Position numbers and translations under genes: made by a program. This document shows positions 48,571 through 48,871 of a stretch of 48,871 nucleotides of DNA, one piece after another (position 1 is the first letter of the stretch; the number at the start of each line of letters is the position of its first letter). The stretch lies in the IMG/VR virus record IMGVR_UViG_3300044818_000014, positions 1 to 48,871 of that record; one strand, given 5' to 3'. The notes below the pieces were generated by a model. The model made no database searches, was not told the origin of the DNA, and saw nothing but the letters and a program-made list of their open reading frames with translations. The stretch is from a virus.

Positions 48571-48743
48571 AGAACTTCCGCGCGACAGCCTCACGCCTGA
48601 AAGATTTGCGGCCAGCAGCCATGTTGACAGGAGGATTTACACTCATCACAGCAGGATGCTGGAATATCTTCGGTACCGGGGTTGGGCTGGTCGCCGGAGG
48701 AGCCCTCACCTGCGTCCTGCAATGGGTGCTCGACAGCGACTGA
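48567..48743 (+). CDS. Small membrane protein between HNH and portal
   Basis: 58 residues, ATGA start. Two hydrophobic stretches (AAMLTGGFTLITAGCWNIF; VGLVAGGALTCVLQWVL) after a basic N-terminus. Less GC-rich than its neighbours near the start (TTGACAGGAGGATTTACACT region). Function unknown. Confidence 0.55.
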   Translation: MKNFRATASRLKDLRPAAMLTGGFTLITAGCWNIFGTGVGLVAGGALTCVLQWVLDSD

Positions 48744-48760
48744 CGTGAAGGGGGTGCCGA

Positions 48761-48871
48761 GTGGCCAAGACCCTCTTCGGCGCCCTCGGCAAAGCTGCCT
48801 CCACCTTCACCAACCGCACTCCCATCCCCTACACCGCGTCCACCGGCCGCGCCGGATTCGGCTCCGGCTTC
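48761..48871 (+). CDS. Portal protein, N-terminal fragment
   Basis: GTG 48761 after AAGGGGG; the frame runs off the window at 37 residues. AKTLFGALGKAASTFTNRTP-IPYTAST resembles the start of actinophage portal proteins, and the position after terminase and HNH agrees. The portal forms the dodecameric ring through which DNA enters the head. Confidence 0.65.
   Translation, partial: MAKTLFGALGKAASTFTNRTPIPYTASTGRAGFGSGF

Overview
The window is a temperate siphovirus (lambda/HK97-type) genome from a Streptomyces-like actinomycete. The evidence is the very high GC content, frequent GTG and some TTG starts, densely packed genes joined by ATGA/GTGA overlaps, a WhiB-type regulator, DUF2637 and DUF6221 family genes, and a tyrosine integrase beside the 3' half of a tRNA-Arg(CCU) gene. 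Function calls come from reading the translated sequence; no database search was run.

Layout. (1) 1-12.3 kb, rightward: late structural genes, namely head-tail connectors, tail terminator, two tail-tube-like proteins, a tail assembly chaperone with a -1 frameshift, a 1282-aa tape measure protein, minor tail proteins and a poly-gamma-glutamate hydrolase-like enzyme lying inside what looks like a split minor tail gene. (2) 12.3-14.7 kb: lysis cassette (amidase endolysin with an internal start, holin-like proteins, membrane-anchored collagen-like protein). (3) 14.6-17.0 kb: a leftward GntR/UTRA regulator with twin palindromic operators, small genes and an XRE-type gene. (4) 17.0-17.5 kb: att region, with the tRNA 3' half flanked on both sides by the same 18-bp repeat and by hairpins. 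(5) 17.5-19.6 kb, leftward: integrase, a small gene and a CI-like repressor. (6) 19.6-29.1 kb, rightward early operon: Cro-like and excisionase-like proteins, RecE-like nuclease with putative annealing protein, DnaQ-like exonuclease, RuvC-like resolvase, and two proteins carrying degenerate HNH modules, one fused to WhiB. (7) 29.2-37.6 kb: orphan Phd-type antitoxin (leftward), DUF2303, a RepA/DnaB-like helicase whose gene contains a dense inverted-repeat array (candidate origin), an RNA ligase, small membrane proteins and a structured intergenic RNA candidate. (8) 37.7-46.1 kb: endonuclease VII, two small HTH regulators each beside palindromic operators, a four-gene membrane cluster that starts with a DUF2637/Spd-like protein, and many small genes separated by stem-loops. 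(9) 46.1-48.9 kb: terminase small and large subunits, HNH endonuclease, a small membrane protein and the portal start.

The right end (portal start) and left end (after capsid, mid connector gene) would join if only the rest of the portal plus the protease/capsid block is missing. Together with an apparently intact attP this fits one circularly permuted phage genome or a tandem lysogen better than an ordinary integrated prophage, but two neighbouring prophages cannot be excluded. Expected interplay: CI-like repressor and integrase maintain lysogeny; the early operon drives recombination and replication; terminase, tail and lysis genes finish the cycle. Several moron-like units carry their own operators and terminators.
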